From positions 620,001 to 684,000 of the forward strand of contig AP018533.1 in assembly GCA_003573975.1 (NCBI GenBank): a stretch of DNA of 64,000 nucleotides, written 5' to 3'. Shown piece after piece: positions 1 through 8,306 of the stretch; position 1 is the stretch's first letter, and every line of letters begins with the position of its first letter. Below the pieces are notes generated by a model. It was not told the DNA's origin and did no database searches. It worked only from the letters and a program-made list of their open reading frames with translations. Both the position numbers and the translations under genes were made by a program. The stretch is from Clostridiales bacterium CCNA10. Its GTDB lineage: Bacteria > Bacillota > Clostridia > Oscillospirales > Oscillospiraceae.

Positions 1-181
1 TGAACATGGAGTAGATGGTATCGTAGATCTCCCGGTTCTGCCGTACATAGAAGTCGTCGGACCGCAGTTGGTCGATGACCTCCGGCACGCACCGGGCGTC
101 GATGAGCATAGAGCCCAGCACCGCCTGCTCCGCCTCCACACTGTGAGGCATCTGCCGGAGCAGCAGCTGTTCGTCTTCCAT
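1..181 (-). CDS. dnaB: Replicative DNA helicase DnaB, N-terminal part (cut by window edge)
   Basis: Only the first 60 codons are inside the window; the gene continues past base 1. The protein starts MEDEQLLLRQ and contains PHSVEAEQAVLGSMLID, the hallmark N-terminal domain motif of the hexameric helicase that unwinds DNA at the replication fork. The ATG at 181-179 follows a GGAAGGTG ribosome site. It lies downstream of rplI on the same strand, the usual Firmicutes order gdpP-rplI-dnaB, but the 182-nt gap holds an inverted-repeat element, so transcription may be partly separate. The ATPase domain cannot be seen here. Confidence 0.93.
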   Translation of the reverse strand, partial: MEDEQLLLRQMPHSVEAEQAVLGSMLIDARCVPEVIDQLRSDDFYVRQNREIYDTIYSMF

Positions 182-210
182 TGGCACCTTCCAGAACCCC
201 CTCTCTTGTG

Positions 211-354
211 AGTTAGAAATTAGGAATGAGAAATTAGGAATTGCAGCGTGCGCTTCCGCCTGCTGCTCCCGATCTGTCCGGCGGAGCCAGACCGGCCAAT
301 TCCGAATCTCTATTCCAAATATCTAAAATTCCTAACTCCTAATTCCTAACTCCA
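211..354. repeat. MITE-like inverted repeat between rplI and dnaB
   Basis: The ends are AT-rich and complementary. The left arm (211-242) is built from TTAGAAATTAGGAAT-type units and the right arm (323-354) from ATTCCTAACTCCTAATTCC-type units. The middle is ordinary GC-rich sequence. A second, shorter copy with the same units lies at 49705-49777. No transposase is present, so this is a non-autonomous repeat or a repetitive extragenic palindrome. It could fold into a long hairpin in the rplI-dnaB transcript. Confidence 0.7.
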
Positions 355-363
355 AACAAGGGC

Positions 364-813
364 TTACTGCTCCTCCGTGACCATCACGTTGACGGTCCCG
401 GTGACCTCATAGCCCAGCTTGGCGCGGATCTGATAGCCGCCGCATGCCTTAATGGGCTCGTCCAGCACCAGCTTGGTCTTGGCGATGGTCAGTCCGTGCT
501 GCTCTGCCAGGCACTCGGAGATCTCCTTGGCGGTGACTGCGCCGAACAGGCGGCCGCCCTCTCCGGCCTTGGCAGCCACCTTCACGGTCAGCCCCTTCAG
601 CTTTTCAGACAGGGCCTCGGCCTCCGCCTTCTCGGCAGCCTCCTGGGCCTTGCGGGCCTTCTCCTGCTGCTTCATGGTGTTCACATTCTCGGCCGTGGCG
701 ATAACAGCCAGCTTCTTGGGAAGCAGGAAATTCCGGGCGTAGCCGTCAGAGACATTGACCAGCTGGCCCTTCTTCCCCTGGCCCTTGACGTCCTGCTGTA
801 AAATCACTTTCAT
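364..813 (-). CDS. rplI: 50S ribosomal protein L9
   Basis: This is a 149-residue protein, normal for bL9, which binds 23S rRNA near the L1 stalk and helps keep the reading frame. The N-terminal domain reads MKVILQQDVKGQGKKGQLV and is followed by GYARNFLLPKKLA, the family signature. A long charged central helix (about residues 42-75) leads to the C-terminal RNA-binding domain (GGRLFGAVTAKEI). The ATG at 813 follows a perfect AGGAGG site. It lies 107 nt downstream of gdpP and upstream of dnaB, a conserved Firmicutes cluster. Confidence 0.97.
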   Translation of the reverse strand: MKVILQQDVKGQGKKGQLVNVSDGYARNFLLPKKLAVIATAENVNTMKQQEKARKAQEAAEKAEAEALSEKLKGLTVKVAAKAGEGGRLFGAVTAKEISECLAEQHGLTIAKTKLVLDEPIKACGGYQIRAKLGYEVTGTVNVMVTEEQ

Positions 814-920
814 GGTAAATTCCTCCTAAAAATAGAATCTTGACATTTCAATCTCATTCAGACCACTACGAATACCAGCGGCAGAGACTTGAGGCATCCT
901 GCCGGAGCAGCATCCGGGCA

Positions 921-2906
921 TCATTCGTCCTCCAGATACTGGTCGATGGCCTGGGCCAGCTCCTGAGCAACCTGGGTCAAGGATTTGTCCGGGATCTGTC
1001 CGCCGGCTGCGGCGGCATTGCCGCCCCCCCCCAGCTTCTCCAAAATGACCTGTACGTTCACCTCTCCGATGGAGCGGGCGGAGACGATCACCCGGTCTCC
1101 GTCCGGATAGAGGACGAAGGAGGTGTCGATGCCGATGATATTCAGCAGCTCGTCCGCCGCCTGGGCGGCGGTGATGCGGCCTACGGTGTGGTCTACTACG
1201 GCCACCGCGATGCCCTCCCGGTACATCTTGGCGTTCTGGATGATGGAGTATTTGGCGATGGTGCCCTCCAGGTCGTTCTGGAACAAACGCTTGACCTCGG
1301 CGGTGTCCGCCCCGGCCCGGCGCAGGAAGGCCGCCGCTTCAAAGGTGCGGCCGCCGGTGCGCATGGAGAAGTTCTTGGTGTCCAGCACGATTCCGGCCAG
1401 CAGGGCCTCCGCCTCCGCCCGCATCAGGTCGGTGGGGTCGGCGATGTACTGGAGCAGCTCAGTCACCAGCTCCGAGGCGGAGGAGGCGTAGGGCTCGTGG
1501 TAGTTGAGGGCGGCCCCCTCGATATAGGTGGCGGCCCGGCGGTGGTGGTCGATGACTGCCACCCGGTTGCAGGACTCCAGCACCTCCCGGGACAGCACCT
1601 GCTCCGGACGGTTGGTGTCCACAACCACCACCAGGGAGCGGTTGTCCATCATCAGCAGAGCCTCCTGGGGCGCGAGAAAAGCGCCCCGGTACTCGCTCAG
1701 CTGGGCCAGCCGGTCAGACAGGACCTTACTGGGGGGAGAGCCGGCCTCCTGAATGATATAGGCGGGGACTCCCTTCTTCCGGGCGATGGCAAACACGCCG
1801 GCAGCGGCGCCCACACAGTCGTTGTCCGGGGACTTGTGCCCCATGATAAACAGACCGGAGGAGTCGGACACCAGGGCAGAGAGGGCATTGGCCATGACCC
1901 GGCTTTTCACCTTGGTGCGCTTCTCGGTCTCCTTAGACCGTCCGCCGAAGAACTCAAAGGTGAACTTGTTGCGGATGACCGCCTGATCTCCACCGCGGGA
2001 CAGCGCCATCTCGATGGAGAGGTTGGCAAACTGCATCAGCTCCTGGAAGGTGGAGCCGTCCTTGCCCACGCCGATGGACAGGGTGGCGGACAGGCCGCTG
2101 GGGTTGACCACCTGGTGGATGGTGTCCAGGATGTCGAATTTCTGATCCACGAACCAAGAGAGGTACTGCTCCTCAAAGAGGAAGAGGTACCGGTCCCGCT
2201 CCATCCGCCGCAGCATCCCGCCGGTCCCGTCCACCCAGGCGTCCAGACGGGCGTTGATCTCTGAGTAGATGGTGGAGCGCTGGTTCTCCGTGAGGTTTTT
2301 CATCAGATCCTCATAGTTGTCCAGCAGCAGCACCGCCGCCACCGGCCGGCTGGCCTGATAGCGGTCCCGCACAGCGGACAGCTCGGTCACATCCACCCAG
2401 TAGGTGGTGGCCAAAAAGCCGCCCCCCCGCTCGCTGGCCCGAACCAGGTGTCCGTATACTAGAAAACGGCGTCCAGCAAAGGCCACGTCGCCGGGACATT
2501 CATTCTTGCCCTCCAGCAGCCAGCGGGTATCAAAGCCGGGGATCACGGCGGATAGCTTGGCGTCAAACAGGTGCTCCCCGTCATCCGTCAGCTTCAAAAA
2601 GCGGTCGTTGGTCCAGATGATGTCGCCGCTCTCCGGACGGAAGATGACCATAGGCAGCGGGGAGTTGACCATGGTGTCCTTGGCGGCCACGTCCACTGTG
2701 CCGGTGATGTTCTCAATGTACTTGGTCACCTCACGGCGGCGCTTGCTGAGATTGGCGCGGTGGTACAGCCCCAGCAGGGCCACCACCACAAGCTCCAGCG
2801 CCGCCAGCGGCAGGCTGAACAGGGCGGAGGCCAGGGCAAATACCACCAGACAGACAAAGTAGAGCTGGAGGCTGGGCTGAAACAGCTGATGTAATTTTCG
2901 ATTCAA
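921..2906 (-). CDS. gdpP: GdpP/YybT-family cyclic-di-AMP phosphodiesterase
   Basis: The protein has 661 residues, the usual GdpP length. Domain order: two membrane helices (about 14-34 and 36-52), a PAS-like sensor (about 75-140), a degenerate GGDEF domain (about 165-300), a DHH phosphodiesterase domain (HKSPDNDCVGAAAG, VVVVDTNRP, VIDHHRR) and a DHHA1 domain with the glycine-rich GGGGNAAAAGGQ. Family members hydrolyse c-di-AMP to pApA at the membrane and so influence potassium balance and cell-wall stress. The metal-binding Asp and His residues of the DHH motifs are present. The start follows AAGGAGG, and a TTGTAT-17-TATAAT promoter lies upstream. The position before rplI and dnaB matches Bacillus yybT. 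Confidence 0.95.
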   Translation of the reverse strand: MNRKLHQLFQPSLQLYFVCLVVFALASALFSLPLAALELVVVALLGLYHRANLSKRRREVTKYIENITGTVDVAAKDTMVNSPLPMVIFRPESGDIIWTNDRFLKLTDDGEHLFDAKLSAVIPGFDTRWLLEGKNECPGDVAFAGRRFLVYGHLVRASERGGGFLATTYWVDVTELSAVRDRYQASRPVAAVLLLDNYEDLMKNLTENQRSTIYSEINARLDAWVDGTGGMLRRMERDRYLFLFEEQYLSWFVDQKFDILDTIHQVVNPSGLSATLSIGVGKDGSTFQELMQFANLSIEMALSRGGDQAVIRNKFTFEFFGGRSKETEKRTKVKSRVMANALSALVSDSSGLFIMGHKSPDNDCVGAAAGVFAIARKKGVPAYIIQEAGSPPSKVLSDRLAQLSEYRGAFLAPQEALLMMDNRSLVVVVDTNRPEQVLSREVLESCNRVAVIDHHRRAATYIEGAALNYHEPYASSASELVTELLQYIADPTDLMRAEAEALLAGIVLDTKNFSMRTGGRTFEAAAFLRRAGADTAEVKRLFQNDLEGTIAKYSIIQNAKMYREGIAVAVVDHTVGRITAAQAADELLNIIGIDTSFVLYPDGDRVIVSARSIGEVNVQVILEKLGGGGNAAAAGGQIPDKSLTQVAQELAQAIDQYLEDE

Positions 2907-2944
2907 GAAGGGGACCTCCTTCCAGGCGATGAAATCAGGAGTTT

Positions 2945-2973
2945 ATTATATCAGATGGCGGAAAGAAATACAA
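2945..2973 (-). promoter_or_regulatory. Sigma-A-type promoter of gdpP operon
   Basis: On the minus strand TTGTAT (2973-2968) and TATAAT (2950-2945) are separated by 17 nt, about 40 nt before the gdpP start. It diverges from the ilvE promoter. Confidence 0.7.
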
Positions 2974-3054
2974 CCAAAACCGCCGGAATGGTGGGAAAAG
3001 CCCGGCCAGCTTTGTAATATGGGAAAAAATATTGGCTGCGGAGCTGTCCAGCCG

Positions 3055-3083
3055 TTGCAACTGGAAAAAAAGACTGGTATAAT
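3055..3083 (+). promoter_or_regulatory. Sigma-A-type promoter of ilvE
   Basis: TTGCAA (3055-3060) and TATAAT (3078-3083) are 17 nt apart, with TGG just before the -10. It implies a GC-rich 5' leader of about 130 nt before ilvE. No T-box motif was seen in that leader. Confidence 0.75.
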
Positions 3084-3221
3084 TAGGACAACAAGCGTTT
3101 TACCGCAGTACCGCGGCAGAGCTGAGCCGGAGCCCCGGCCGCATCCGCCGAAGCAGCGCGCCCCGGAACGGGCGGCGGCCCTATGCCTGTTAATTTACTA
3201 CCTTTAGGAGGCTGTTCCATT

Positions 3222-4289
3222 ATGCAAGAGATCAAGATCACCCGCGCTCAGACTTTGAAGGAGAAGCCCGAGTCCTCCACTCTGGTGTTCGGCAAGAGCA
3301 TGACCGATCATATGTTCATCGTGGACTATGACGCCGGCCAGGGCTGGCACGATCCCCGCATCGTCCCCTATGCCCCCCTCCAGATCGACCCCGCGGCCAA
3401 GGTGCTTCACTATGCCCAGGAGATCTTTGAGGGCCTGAAGGCCTACCGCACTGACGACGGCTCCATCCAGCTGTTCCGGCCCATGGACAACATCCGCCGG
3501 ATGAACGACTCCGCCGAGCGGATCTCTCTGCCCCAGATCCCCGAGGAGCTGGCCCTGGCTGGCATCACGGAGTTGGTCAAGCTGGAGCGGGATTGGGTCC
3601 CCCACGAGAAGGACACCTCCTTGTATATCCGTCCCTTTATGATCGGCCTGGACGCCGCCCTGGGCGTACACAGCTCCCACCACTGCCAGTACATCGTCAT
3701 CGTCTGCCCCGTGGGCGCCTACTATCCTGAGGGGCTGAATCCGGTCAAGATCTATGTGGAGGACGAGGATGTCCGCGCCGTCAAGGGCGGCACCGGCATG
3801 GCCAAGACCGGCGGCAACTACGCCGCCTCCCTGCGGGCCGGCGACCGGGCCGAGGCCAAGGGTTACAGCCAGGTCCTGTGGCTGGACGGCGTCCACCGCA
3901 AGTATATTGAGGAGGTCGGCTCCATGAACGTCATGTTCAAGGTGGCTGGTAAGATCCTTACCCCCGATCTAAACGGCTCCGTGCTGTCCGGCATCACCCG
4001 CCGCTCCTGCATCCAGCTGCTGAAGGACTGGGGCTATGAGGTGGAGGAGCGCCGCATCTCCGCCGAGGAACTTTTCGAGGCCGCTGAGAACGGCACTCTG
4101 GAGGAGGCCTGGGGCACCGGCACCGCCGCGGTGGTCTCTCCCATCGGCGAGCTGGCCGAGGGCGACAAGAAGGTCACCATCAGCGGCAACAAGATCGGCC
4201 CCGTCACCCAGCGCCTGTACGATGAGCTCACCGGCATCCAGTGGGGCCGCGTGGCCGATCCTCACGGCTGGACCATGAAGGTCTGCTGA
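3222..4289 (+). CDS. ilvE: Branched-chain amino acid aminotransferase
   Basis: This PLP enzyme interconverts leucine, isoleucine and valine with their 2-oxo acids, the last step of their synthesis. The ATG at 3222 is chosen because TTTAGGAGG lies just upstream; an ATG at 3183 has no such site. The product has 355 residues, typical of the fold-type IV BCAT group. Signatures include HYAQEIFEGLKAYR, GGTGMAKTGGNYA with the likely Schiff-base lysine at residue 195, YIEEVGSMN and GSVLSGITRRS. It has its own promoter and terminator and lies apart from the ilvB-ilvN-ilvC operon at 46-52 kb. Confidence 0.96.
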   Translation: MQEIKITRAQTLKEKPESSTLVFGKSMTDHMFIVDYDAGQGWHDPRIVPYAPLQIDPAAKVLHYAQEIFEGLKAYRTDDGSIQLFRPMDNIRRMNDSAERISLPQIPEELALAGITELVKLERDWVPHEKDTSLYIRPFMIGLDAALGVHSSHHCQYIVIVCPVGAYYPEGLNPVKIYVEDEDVRAVKGGTGMAKTGGNYAASLRAGDRAEAKGYSQVLWLDGVHRKYIEEVGSMNVMFKVAGKILTPDLNGSVLSGITRRSCIQLLKDWGYEVEERRISAEELFEAAENGTLEEAWGTGTAAVVSPIGELAEGDKKVTISGNKIGPVTQRLYDELTGIQWGRVADPHGWTMKVC

Positions 4290-4324
4290 TCCACTGTCTG
4301 TTCTGTTGGAAAATGCCTCTTGGC

Positions 4325-4360
4325 ACTGCCGGAAAAGGCCTAACGGCCTTTTCCGGTAGT
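4325..4360 (+). terminator. Hairpin terminator after ilvE
   Basis: A near-perfect stem joins ACTGCCGGAAAAGGCC and GGCCTTTTCCGGTAGT around a TAAC loop, 36 nt after the ilvE stop. There is no long U-tract, so termination efficiency is uncertain. Confidence 0.65.
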
Positions 4361-4505
4361 GCAACGCTCCTCTAATAAAGGAATGTTCAGACTGTCAAGA
4401 AGTCCGGCCATGTTACGATACCCGGTCTTGTCCCACCTTTGTGCTGTTTGCGATGTACAGAACTGTATTACAGTACCAGCGTCAAAAATTTTATGGCAAA
4501 AACCC

Positions 4506-4533
4506 TTTACTTTTTGAAACAATCTGTTATAAT
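4506..4533 (+). promoter_or_regulatory. Probable promoter of tRNA-Ala
   Basis: TTTACT (4506-4511) and TATAAT (4528-4533) are 16 nt apart, 65 nt before the mature tRNA 5' end. The rest of 4361-4598 contains no convincing gene. Confidence 0.55.
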
Positions 4534-4598
4534 ACAACAAGTAGCTTTGACTTGGTGTTTTACCTGTGTACTCCACCTTTCATAGCACCCATCACAAT

Positions 4599-4674
4599 GG
4601 GCCTATAGCTCAGCTGGGAGAGCGTACGGTTCGCATCCGTAAGGTCGTCGGTTCGATCCCGATTAGGTCCACCA
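4599..4674 (+). tRNA. tRNA-Ala(CGC)
   Basis: A complete 76-nt cloverleaf with encoded CCA. The acceptor GGGCCTA pairs with TAGGTCC, giving the G3:U70 pair that identifies alanine tRNAs. The anticodon stem TACGG/CCGTA encloses TTCGCAT, so the anticodon is CGC (codon GCG). The T arm GTCGG/CCGAT pairs fully. The gene is the integration site of the element to its right; its 3' half recurs at 20502-20547. Confidence 0.95.
4629..4674 (+). other. Left attachment site (attL) in tRNA-Ala 3' half
   Basis: Bases 4629-4647 (GTTCGCATCCGTAAGGTCG) are identical to 20502-20520. The remaining 27 nt to CCA align without gaps, with six differences over the 46 nt in all. An integrase gene lies beside this end. 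The layout is that of site-specific integration into the 3' part of a tRNA gene. Confidence 0.8.
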
Positions 4675-4678
4675 TTTT

Positions 4679-4719
4679 AAAGAAAAATCACCGCCAATTT
4701 GGCGGTGATTTTTCTTTTG
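4679..4719 (+). terminator. Rho-independent terminator after tRNA-Ala
   Basis: AAAGAAAAATCACCGCC pairs with GGCGGTGATTTTTCTTTT around AATTT, ending in a T-rich tract. It starts 4 nt after the tRNA CCA. Confidence 0.9.
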
Positions 4720-4820
4720 ACGACAATAATACCACAGACAGGAAAAGAATTTGACCACTTCTTAATGTCGCAGGCGCCGTGACGATCCCGTCCGGCGCCT
4801 GCCTTTTTCTTCTCATGGGT

Positions 4821-6431
4821 TCAGCATCCTATCTCTTGATAGGTCGGCATTTGCACTTCTTGTCCCGCCAGCTCCGCTCTGATCTCATCATAGTATTTTC
4901 TTACCGTGGAGACATCCATGCCCAGCTGCCGCGCGATGTAACTCTTATTGCTCATGCCGGGGTTCTCCCGCAGGTAGGCGGCAAGCTGCTTTTTCTTGGG
5001 GCTGACACCGTCTGGATATTCGGTTGCCTTACCGGAGCGGAGGGCGGCGATCTCCGCCTTCATTTGCAGGATCAGCTCTGCCAGTTTCTCCTCACATTCC
5101 TCCCTGGTGTGGGCGTAGACATTCCGGGAGTGCTTTTTCCCATCCGGCCACACTGGGGAATATCGCCCCTCCCAGAGATCTTCCTTGATCTGCTTGAGAT
5201 AGCCCGTCCCTGGTCTGCGCCGTTCCGGCTGATATGGTATGAACGGTTTCCGTTCAGCGGGTTCCTCCTGCCGTTTCTTGGGCAGCTCAGCCTTGGCGAT
5301 GCCCTGGTCGATGCTGACTGCCGCATTCTCCTGCATCTCATCGGTGATGTGGGTGTAGATGTTCAGGGTGGTCCTGGAGGAGATGTGCCCAATGATGGCG
5401 GACAGCGTTTTGATGTCCATGCCGTGTTCCAGGGAGATGGTGGCAAAGGTGTGCCGCAGATCGTGAAATCTGATCCTTTTGCACCCGGCGCGCTCCAGAA
5501 TGATCTGGAGCCGTTTCCGCACATAGCCCGGATCGATGGGCTGCTCCGGCTTGATCCGGGATGGGAACATCAAGTCGGAGAAGATCCCTTTCCTGTACGC
5601 CAGCAGGAGTTCCACCATGGCGGGCGGCAGGATGATGGTCCGGAAGGCAGCCTTGGTCTTTGGCTCGCTGATGATCAGCTTTCCGCCCACCGGGTAGACC
5701 TGCTTGTTGATCTGCAGTTCCCCCGTCTTTTCATTCAGGTCCTCCCATCGGAGGGCCAGGATCTCACCCCGGCGCAGGCCGGTGGTCAGCTCCAGCAGGA
5801 ACAGTTCATACATTCCCTCCTCCTTGGCCTGAAGAAGGAACCGTTGGATCTCCTCCCCGGAGAGAACCTTCATCTCCTTTTGCCCCGGCGGCGGCAGCTT
5901 GCAGCCCAGGATGGGGTTCTTTTTGATGAGGCCGTCCTTGATGGCTCGTTCCAGGGACATCCGTACCACATGGTAGCAGCTGCGCACCGACCGCTCCGAC
6001 ATTCCCGGCCCCTTGGTGTCCCGATGGATCTTCCGGCCATTGGCTTTCATCTCGTTCAGGAACTTCTGACAGTCGGCCTGAGTCAGCTTGTTCAGCGGGA
6101 TCTGCCCCAGCGCCAGGATAGCGTGGACATAGATCCACTCCTCGTATCCTTTCTGTGTGGTGGCCCGGATCGTTGGCTGGCAGTGGTTCTCATACCAGTA
6201 GACGATCCAGTCCCCGAAGCGCATATTCGGCTTGACCTTGAAGGGCTCCGCCGGGCCGCAGCCATCCTGAAGCTGCTTCAGCTTTTCCAGGCACTCCGCC
6301 TTTGTCTTGGCCAGCACACTTTTGGTTTTTGCCTTTCCATTTTCATCGTAGCCTACGATGTGCCGCCCCTCCCAGCGGCCGTCCTTCCGCAGTCGGACAG
6401 TGCCTTGACCATTTTTCCGTTTCCGAGCCAT
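4821..6431 (-). CDS. Tyrosine recombinase (integrase) with extra C-terminal region
   Basis: This 536-residue integrase probably recombines the tRNA-Ala att site. The N-terminus (GQGTVRLRKDGRWEGRHIVG) is an AP2-like arm-binding domain, followed by a SAM-like core-binding domain. The catalytic domain has all key residues: Arg in LTTGLRRGEILALRW, a Lys region (EPKTKAAFRTI), HDLRHTFAT and GHISSRTTLNIYTH with the nucleophilic Tyr. Unusually, about 150 residues follow the catalytic domain, with a second AP2-like segment (KEDLWEGRYSPVWPDGKKHS) and a helix-turn-helix-like end (SNKSYIARQLGMDVSTVRKYYDEI). ATG 6431 follows AGGAGG located at the 3' end of the next integrase gene, 11 nt away. Confidence 0.92.
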   Translation of the reverse strand: MARKRKNGQGTVRLRKDGRWEGRHIVGYDENGKAKTKSVLAKTKAECLEKLKQLQDGCGPAEPFKVKPNMRFGDWIVYWYENHCQPTIRATTQKGYEEWIYVHAILALGQIPLNKLTQADCQKFLNEMKANGRKIHRDTKGPGMSERSVRSCYHVVRMSLERAIKDGLIKKNPILGCKLPPPGQKEMKVLSGEEIQRFLLQAKEEGMYELFLLELTTGLRRGEILALRWEDLNEKTGELQINKQVYPVGGKLIISEPKTKAAFRTIILPPAMVELLLAYRKGIFSDLMFPSRIKPEQPIDPGYVRKRLQIILERAGCKRIRFHDLRHTFATISLEHGMDIKTLSAIIGHISSRTTLNIYTHITDEMQENAAVSIDQGIAKAELPKKRQEEPAERKPFIPYQPERRRPGTGYLKQIKEDLWEGRYSPVWPDGKKHSRNVYAHTREECEEKLAELILQMKAEIAALRSGKATEYPDGVSPKKKQLAAYLRENPGMSNKSYIARQLGMDVSTVRKYYDEIRAELAGQEVQMPTYQEIGC

Positions 6432-6442
6432 GTTTCTGCCTC

Positions 6443-7594
6443 CTACACCATGAATTCTTCCATGAAGCCGCCCACGATCTCTGACGCCCTTCGGTGCATA
6501 TCCCCGGTGACATGGGTATAGGTGTCCAGCGTGAAGGAGGTCTGAGTGTGGCCCAGGATCCCGGAGAGGGTCTTGGCGTCCACTCCGCTGGTGAGGGCGT
6601 GGGTGGCGAAGGTGTGCCGCAGATCATGAAATCTCAGATCAGGGAGTCCGGCCGCGGCCAGCAGTTTTTTCATCCGGTTGTAGCCGCTGCTGGGCATGAT
6701 CGGATCCTCCGGATGGAGTGGGTTGGGGAAGATCCATTGAGAGATCGCCGTTCGCTTTCGCTCTGTCAGAATCTGTACCGTGCTGGGCGGTAACCTGATG
6801 ATCCTTCGCCCCTTTCCGGTCTTGGTGTCCCCCACATAGTAGCCGCCGCCCCGTTTCCCATGCAGGGTCCTACGGATAGAGAGCGTCCCTTTCTTTTCAT
6901 CGAAGTCGCTCCACATCAGCCCGCACAGTTCTCCCCGCCGCAGTCCTGTGGTGATCTCCAGATAGAAGAAGTCGTGCCACTGCCGGTCCTGTTTGATGGA
7001 CTCCATGAACCGCTCCAGCTGTGCGTCATTGAGGATGGTCCTGGGTGTCGACTCTTTCTTGGGGAGCGTCACATCCTTTGTGGGATTCTTTACGATGAGA
7101 TGGCGGTCCACCGCCACATCCATTGCCTGATGCAGGACCCCGTGGATCCTCCGCACCGTGGCGCCCGCCAGCGGACCGCCAGCGGCCCCGCCCTCCTTTT
7201 TCAGCTTTCGATACAGCTTCTGGACATCTCCGGCAGTGACCTTGCGGATCTCCTTATCGCCCAGATAGGGAACGATCTTGTCCCTGACATACGCCCGGTA
7301 GCCCTCAAAGGTGGAGGGGCGCACGGAGGGCTTCGCACACTCTGTCAGCCAGACCTCCAGTCATTCGCCCAGGGTCATCCGGCAGTCCTCTGTCAGTTCT
7401 GCCCCATCATATTCCTCCATGCACCGGTGCAGCTTTTCCAGCAGTTCCTTCTGGGTCCTGGCGGATAGGTAGTGGAAGATGGGCGCCCCGTTCTCCTTGT
7501 GGCCGATGACGATGCGGCCCTCCCAGCGGCCATCCTCCCGCTTGCGGACCATGCCGTCACCAGATGGCCTTCGCTTTGCCATGTTCTTGCTCAC
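6443..7594 (-). pseudogene. Second tyrosine recombinase, interrupted by one in-frame TGA
   Basis: One 384-codon frame runs from ATG 7594 to TAG 6443 except for a TGA at 7363-7361, after MTLGE and before LEVWLTECAKPS. Related integrases carry Trp there (sequence type GEWLEVWL), so TGG to TGA is the simplest change. Upstream lies the AP2-like domain (MVRKREDGRWEGRIVIG). Downstream all catalytic motifs survive (ITTGLRRGELCGLMW, DTKTGKGRRIIRLPP, HDLRHTFATH, GHTQTSFTLDTYTH). An internal start might give a protein lacking the N-terminal domain. The tandem arrangement with the first integrase suggests paired recombinases or an older integration system. Confidence 0.85.
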
Positions 7595-7640
7595 CTCCAG
7601 GTATTTTTCTCTTTGATTTGTGATGCAGTTTTTGCACGGT

Positions 7641-7847
7641 TTACCGGATGGGTGGGAACCTGTGGGGCTCTGCCACCCATTGGAACAGCACCGCGCCGCA
7701 GCGGCGGCAGATCAGGCAGCGCATCCGGTTGCCCAGGATGCCATGCTTCTTGAAGGTGACGATCCCCTCGCCGTGCTGCCAGCCCAGACCAAGGTCGTCA
7801 CTGCCGCAGTAGTGACAGCGTTGGATGGGCAGGTGGTTTGTGGTCAT
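7641..7847 (-). CDS. Small zinc-ribbon-like protein
   Basis: A 68-residue protein with two cysteine pairs, CHYCGSDDLG near the N-terminus and CLICRRCGAVLF near the C-terminus, the spacing of a single zinc ribbon. Its ATG overlaps the stop of the preceding gene (ATGA), so the two are translationally coupled. Small zinc-ribbon proteins of this kind are common accessory genes of Clostridial mobile elements, but no function is known to me. Nucleic-acid binding is an inference from the ribbon. Confidence 0.65.
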   Translation of the reverse strand: MTTNHLPIQRCHYCGSDDLGLGWQHGEGIVTFKKHGILGNRMRCLICRRCGAVLFQWVAEPHRFPPIR

Positions 7848-8167
7848 TCTTGCTCCTCCCTTCGGTCATCTCTGCGGAGCAGTTCCACCAGACTGCCATC
7901 GTCATTGTCCAGCGCTTCCAGGATCAGGCGAGTTCCCAGACGGAAGCCCAGGATAAAATTCTCCAGAGCCAGCGTGCTGCCGATCTCGTTTTCCGCGTTG
8001 ATGAGCCGCAGCAGCAGACTGTGGGCTTCGCCTTCCAGCAGTTTTGTGAGTTGCTCTTCGCACTCCTGAGACTGCTCCATCGCTTTCATCAGGGATGTGC
8101 TGGAACGGATCTGGCGGTCGTATGGAGTGATGTTTCCGTAGTACAGGTCTTCCAGCGTCTCTCGCAT
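7844..8167 (-). CDS. Conserved hypothetical element protein (DUF6809-like)
   Basis: A 107-residue soluble, mostly helical protein beginning MRETLEDLYYGNITP. The ATG at 8167 is chosen because GGAGAGGAGG precedes it; a longer reading frame begins further upstream without a ribosome site. The RETLEDLYYGNI start and a downstream region with repeated leucines (LLEGEAHSLLLRLINAENEI) resemble a small family found in Firmicutes integrative elements. It overlaps the zinc-ribbon gene. Function is unknown; the family assignment is from memory and moderate. Confidence 0.65.
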   Translation of the reverse strand: MRETLEDLYYGNITPYDRQIRSSTSLMKAMEQSQECEEQLTKLLEGEAHSLLLRLINAENEIGSTLALENFILGFRLGTRLILEALDNDDGSLVELLRRDDRREEQE

Positions 8168-8306
8168 GGTGTACCTCCTCTCCTTGTCAGCAACACCATA
8201 CCACAGAAACAGAAAATAGCCACAGCAAATGCGCAGAGTTATCAAAGATTTATCATTTGGCGGTCTTGGAGGATGGTATCACATTTTGATACCATCCTCC
8301 GTCCTA

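Noticed and set aside
840..2264. Long open frame opposite gdpP
   Set aside because: It is the antisense shadow of a GC-rich gene; composition is low-complexity and no family motif is present. The same applies to long frames opposite ilvB (48095-49708, 50302-51927), purL (58699-60999), fbp (55519-57615) and the kinases.
3084..3221. Riboswitch in the ilvE leader
   Set aside because: The leader is GC-rich and could fold, but no T-box or other known riboswitch core was seen.
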